NCBI GenBank assembly: GCA_025667525.1
Contig: CM046877.1
Coordinates: 295,426,364-295,490,363 of the forward strand
DNA: 64,000 nucleotides
Source of the DNA: Glebionis coronaria
Taxonomy: Eukaryota; Streptophyta; Magnoliopsida; Asterales; Asteraceae
Direction: 5' to 3'
A program made the translations under genes and the position numbers. The notes under the pieces were generated by a model that saw nothing but the letters and a program-made list of their open reading frames with translations, was not told where the DNA came from and ran no database searches. Shown piece after piece: positions 62,629-64,000 of the stretch (position 1 is the stretch's first letter; each line of letters begins with the position of its first letter).

Positions 62629-64000
62629 TGTAACACCCCATTTTGACAATGGAAATGTCACACGTAATTATGGCGTGTCATCAAAGCATACAAGGAAAAA
62701 TGTCTAAACATTTCATGACCATAAAAGGAAAATTCCGGAATCAAACATCGGTAGTCCAAAAGTAAAGCTCATCACACACAAACATAAGTATAGTAAAGGA
62801 AAGGACTAACAATGTCCATAGCAATGTATCAAAAGAAAGAAAGTGCATAAAGTAAAGAAAGGCTAGAAAGCTTCCAGTCCATATGCACGTACTCTTAAAG
62901 TCTACGAGCGTCCCTGAGTACCTGCCGTTTTGGGAACATAGAAAAGGAAAACGGCTGAGCAATACGCTCAATGCACGGATGTACAATAAAGCATGAATAG
63001 GATAAACATATAACATATAACAGCGGAAGAAACTAAATCCCGAGTAATCTGATTAAGTCTTGATAAAACTGGTTTTATAGTTTGCAAAGCCTTATGTTTA
63101 TCTTGTAAAAACTATTTATCATATTTTACCATTAGCCAATATAGGTCATGAAAATCCACCGTGCATGAATACTTGGAGGGGTGACCTCATCATGCAAATT
63201 AGAGGGGCTGCCTCTAATTTAATATACTGGTTTTTGGGTAGGAGGGATCAGCTCCTTGTGAAGGATGCAAGGCACACACCACATTCACCATGAAATCCTG
63301 ACTGAAAACATGTAACTAGGATGCACCCATACGCCCCACATGATAAATATAATATAAATGGCCAAAAGCTGAAGGGACGTCACGAGCAATCACTCCGCCG
63401 TGGTGAAGTCATAACATCAGTGCCTCTAATGTTATGGTTATGGTACCTGCATAACTAGGTGAAACTGGTCATGCATGTATATGGCTATAGGTATTCTAAA
63501 TTAAACATAAGCAATTCAAACACATACTTATACTACGGGAAAATATTTGGCTGCATACGGGGAATCCTAATAAGGAAAGAATGTTCATACTGAAAGGACG
63601 GGAATCCGTACCTTATGTCCAGTGAACGAAGAAGATGAACTGATAGGAATCCTACTTCCGTATCACTAATGCTACATAAATACATACATGAATAAGTATC
63701 TGCTTACTAAATACGTAGCTGGTTTTATGTCATGTCTTAGCTTATTTTATATGTTCTTATCATGTTTTACTGTTTTAAAGCCTTAAACTGTGTTTATCTT
63801 ATATTCTGTTTACTCTGATTAAGTATTTATGGTATTTCATGTATTATTATACTTACTGTGTAATAATAAGTAACTTTCCAAAAATAGGAGGTTTCCTAAA
63901 ATAGAAAGTTACCAAAAATAGAAAGTTTCCAAAAATAGAAAGTTTCCAAAACTATAAAGTTTCCAAAAATAGAAAGTTTCCAAAAATAGAATTACTGCTT
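62629..64000 (-). mobile_element. G6: LTR of the G2 family, inserted in the G5 protease
   Basis: It starts TGTAACACCCC and is similar to the G2 LTR from 22919 onward (shared GCGTGTCATCAAAGCATA, GGAATCAAACATCGGTA, ACCTGCCGTT, CATACGCCCCAC, CTGAAAGGACGGGAA). The orientation is the same as G2. No primer-binding site lies to its left, so this is the outer end of a left-hand LTR or a solo LTR. CAAAT at 62624-62628 would be the target duplication. It runs past the right edge. Confidence 0.85.
63877..63995 (+). repeat. 17-bp tandem array (about seven copies)
   Basis: The unit TCCAAAAATAGAAAGTT starts at 63877, 63894, 63911, 63928, 63945, 63962 and 63979. The middle units are nearly identical. I see no such array in the G2 LTR. 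Confidence 0.9.

Noticed and set aside
63877..63995. CRISPR-like or telomere-like array
   Set aside because: It is a plain 17-bp tandem repeat without spacers and unlike TTTAGGG.

Overview
The window is plant nuclear DNA made almost entirely of transposable elements nested inside one another. No host gene appears intact. The coding families point to an asterid, most likely Asteraceae: a copia element with a long extra ORF after pol, a DUF4283 zinc-knuckle ORF, Athila-type gag and chromovirus-type gag/pol. This lineage call rests on protein resemblance, not on any search. Element labels used below: COP (copia), G1 to G6 (gypsy and related LTR elements), HEL (Helitron).

Left third (1-23,737). 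COP (3' part only, 1-3,493) ends in the LTR of G1, a plus-strand gypsy element. G1 keeps part of its 5' LTR (3,494-4,498), a tRNA-iMet-type primer-binding site, a coiled-coil accessory ORF, a decayed gag and protease, an 84-bp minisatellite, and a long 3' LTR (9,373-15,908) that carries a LINE-like ORF1-only insertion. G1 sits inside the 3' LTR of G2, a minus-strand gypsy element (15,909-48,319, interrupted) whose pol is badly decayed.

Middle (23,738-46,561). G3 is a 22.8-kb gypsy element inserted in the 5' LTR of G2. It has 3.43-kb LTRs and an exact 5-bp target duplication, CGGTA. Its internal region contains long (TA)n arrays, a dead chromovirus-like RT and integrase, and a probable 9.25-kb minus-strand Helitron (HEL, 28,246-37,499). 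HEL carries exon fragments of an ABC1/UbiB-type kinase gene and an RRM (hnRNP Q-like) gene, plus MITEs.

Right third (46,562-64,000). The G2 LTR ends abruptly at 48,319 against a small gypsy RT fragment, followed by about 3.5 kb that I cannot classify. Next comes G5, an Athila-like element with a complete gag ORF. Its 5' LTR is split by G4, a 7.1-kb element with a target duplication ACTCC. G4 has no gag or pol. Its only ORF is a cysteine-rich, zinc-finger-like and acidic protein, broken by three stops. The protease region of G5 is cut by G6, an LTR of the same family as G2, which runs off the window and ends in a 17-bp tandem array.

The inferred order of events is: G2 first; then G1 and G3 into its two LTRs; COP and the LINE into the G1 LTRs; the Helitron into G3; and separately G5, then G4 and G6 into G5. 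The items most worth follow-up are the G4 cysteine-rich ORF, the Helitron with captured exons, the GCGTTGAC motif shared between COP coding sequence and LTR, and several striking inverted repeats. I see no convincing CRISPR array, rRNA gene or tRNA gene.
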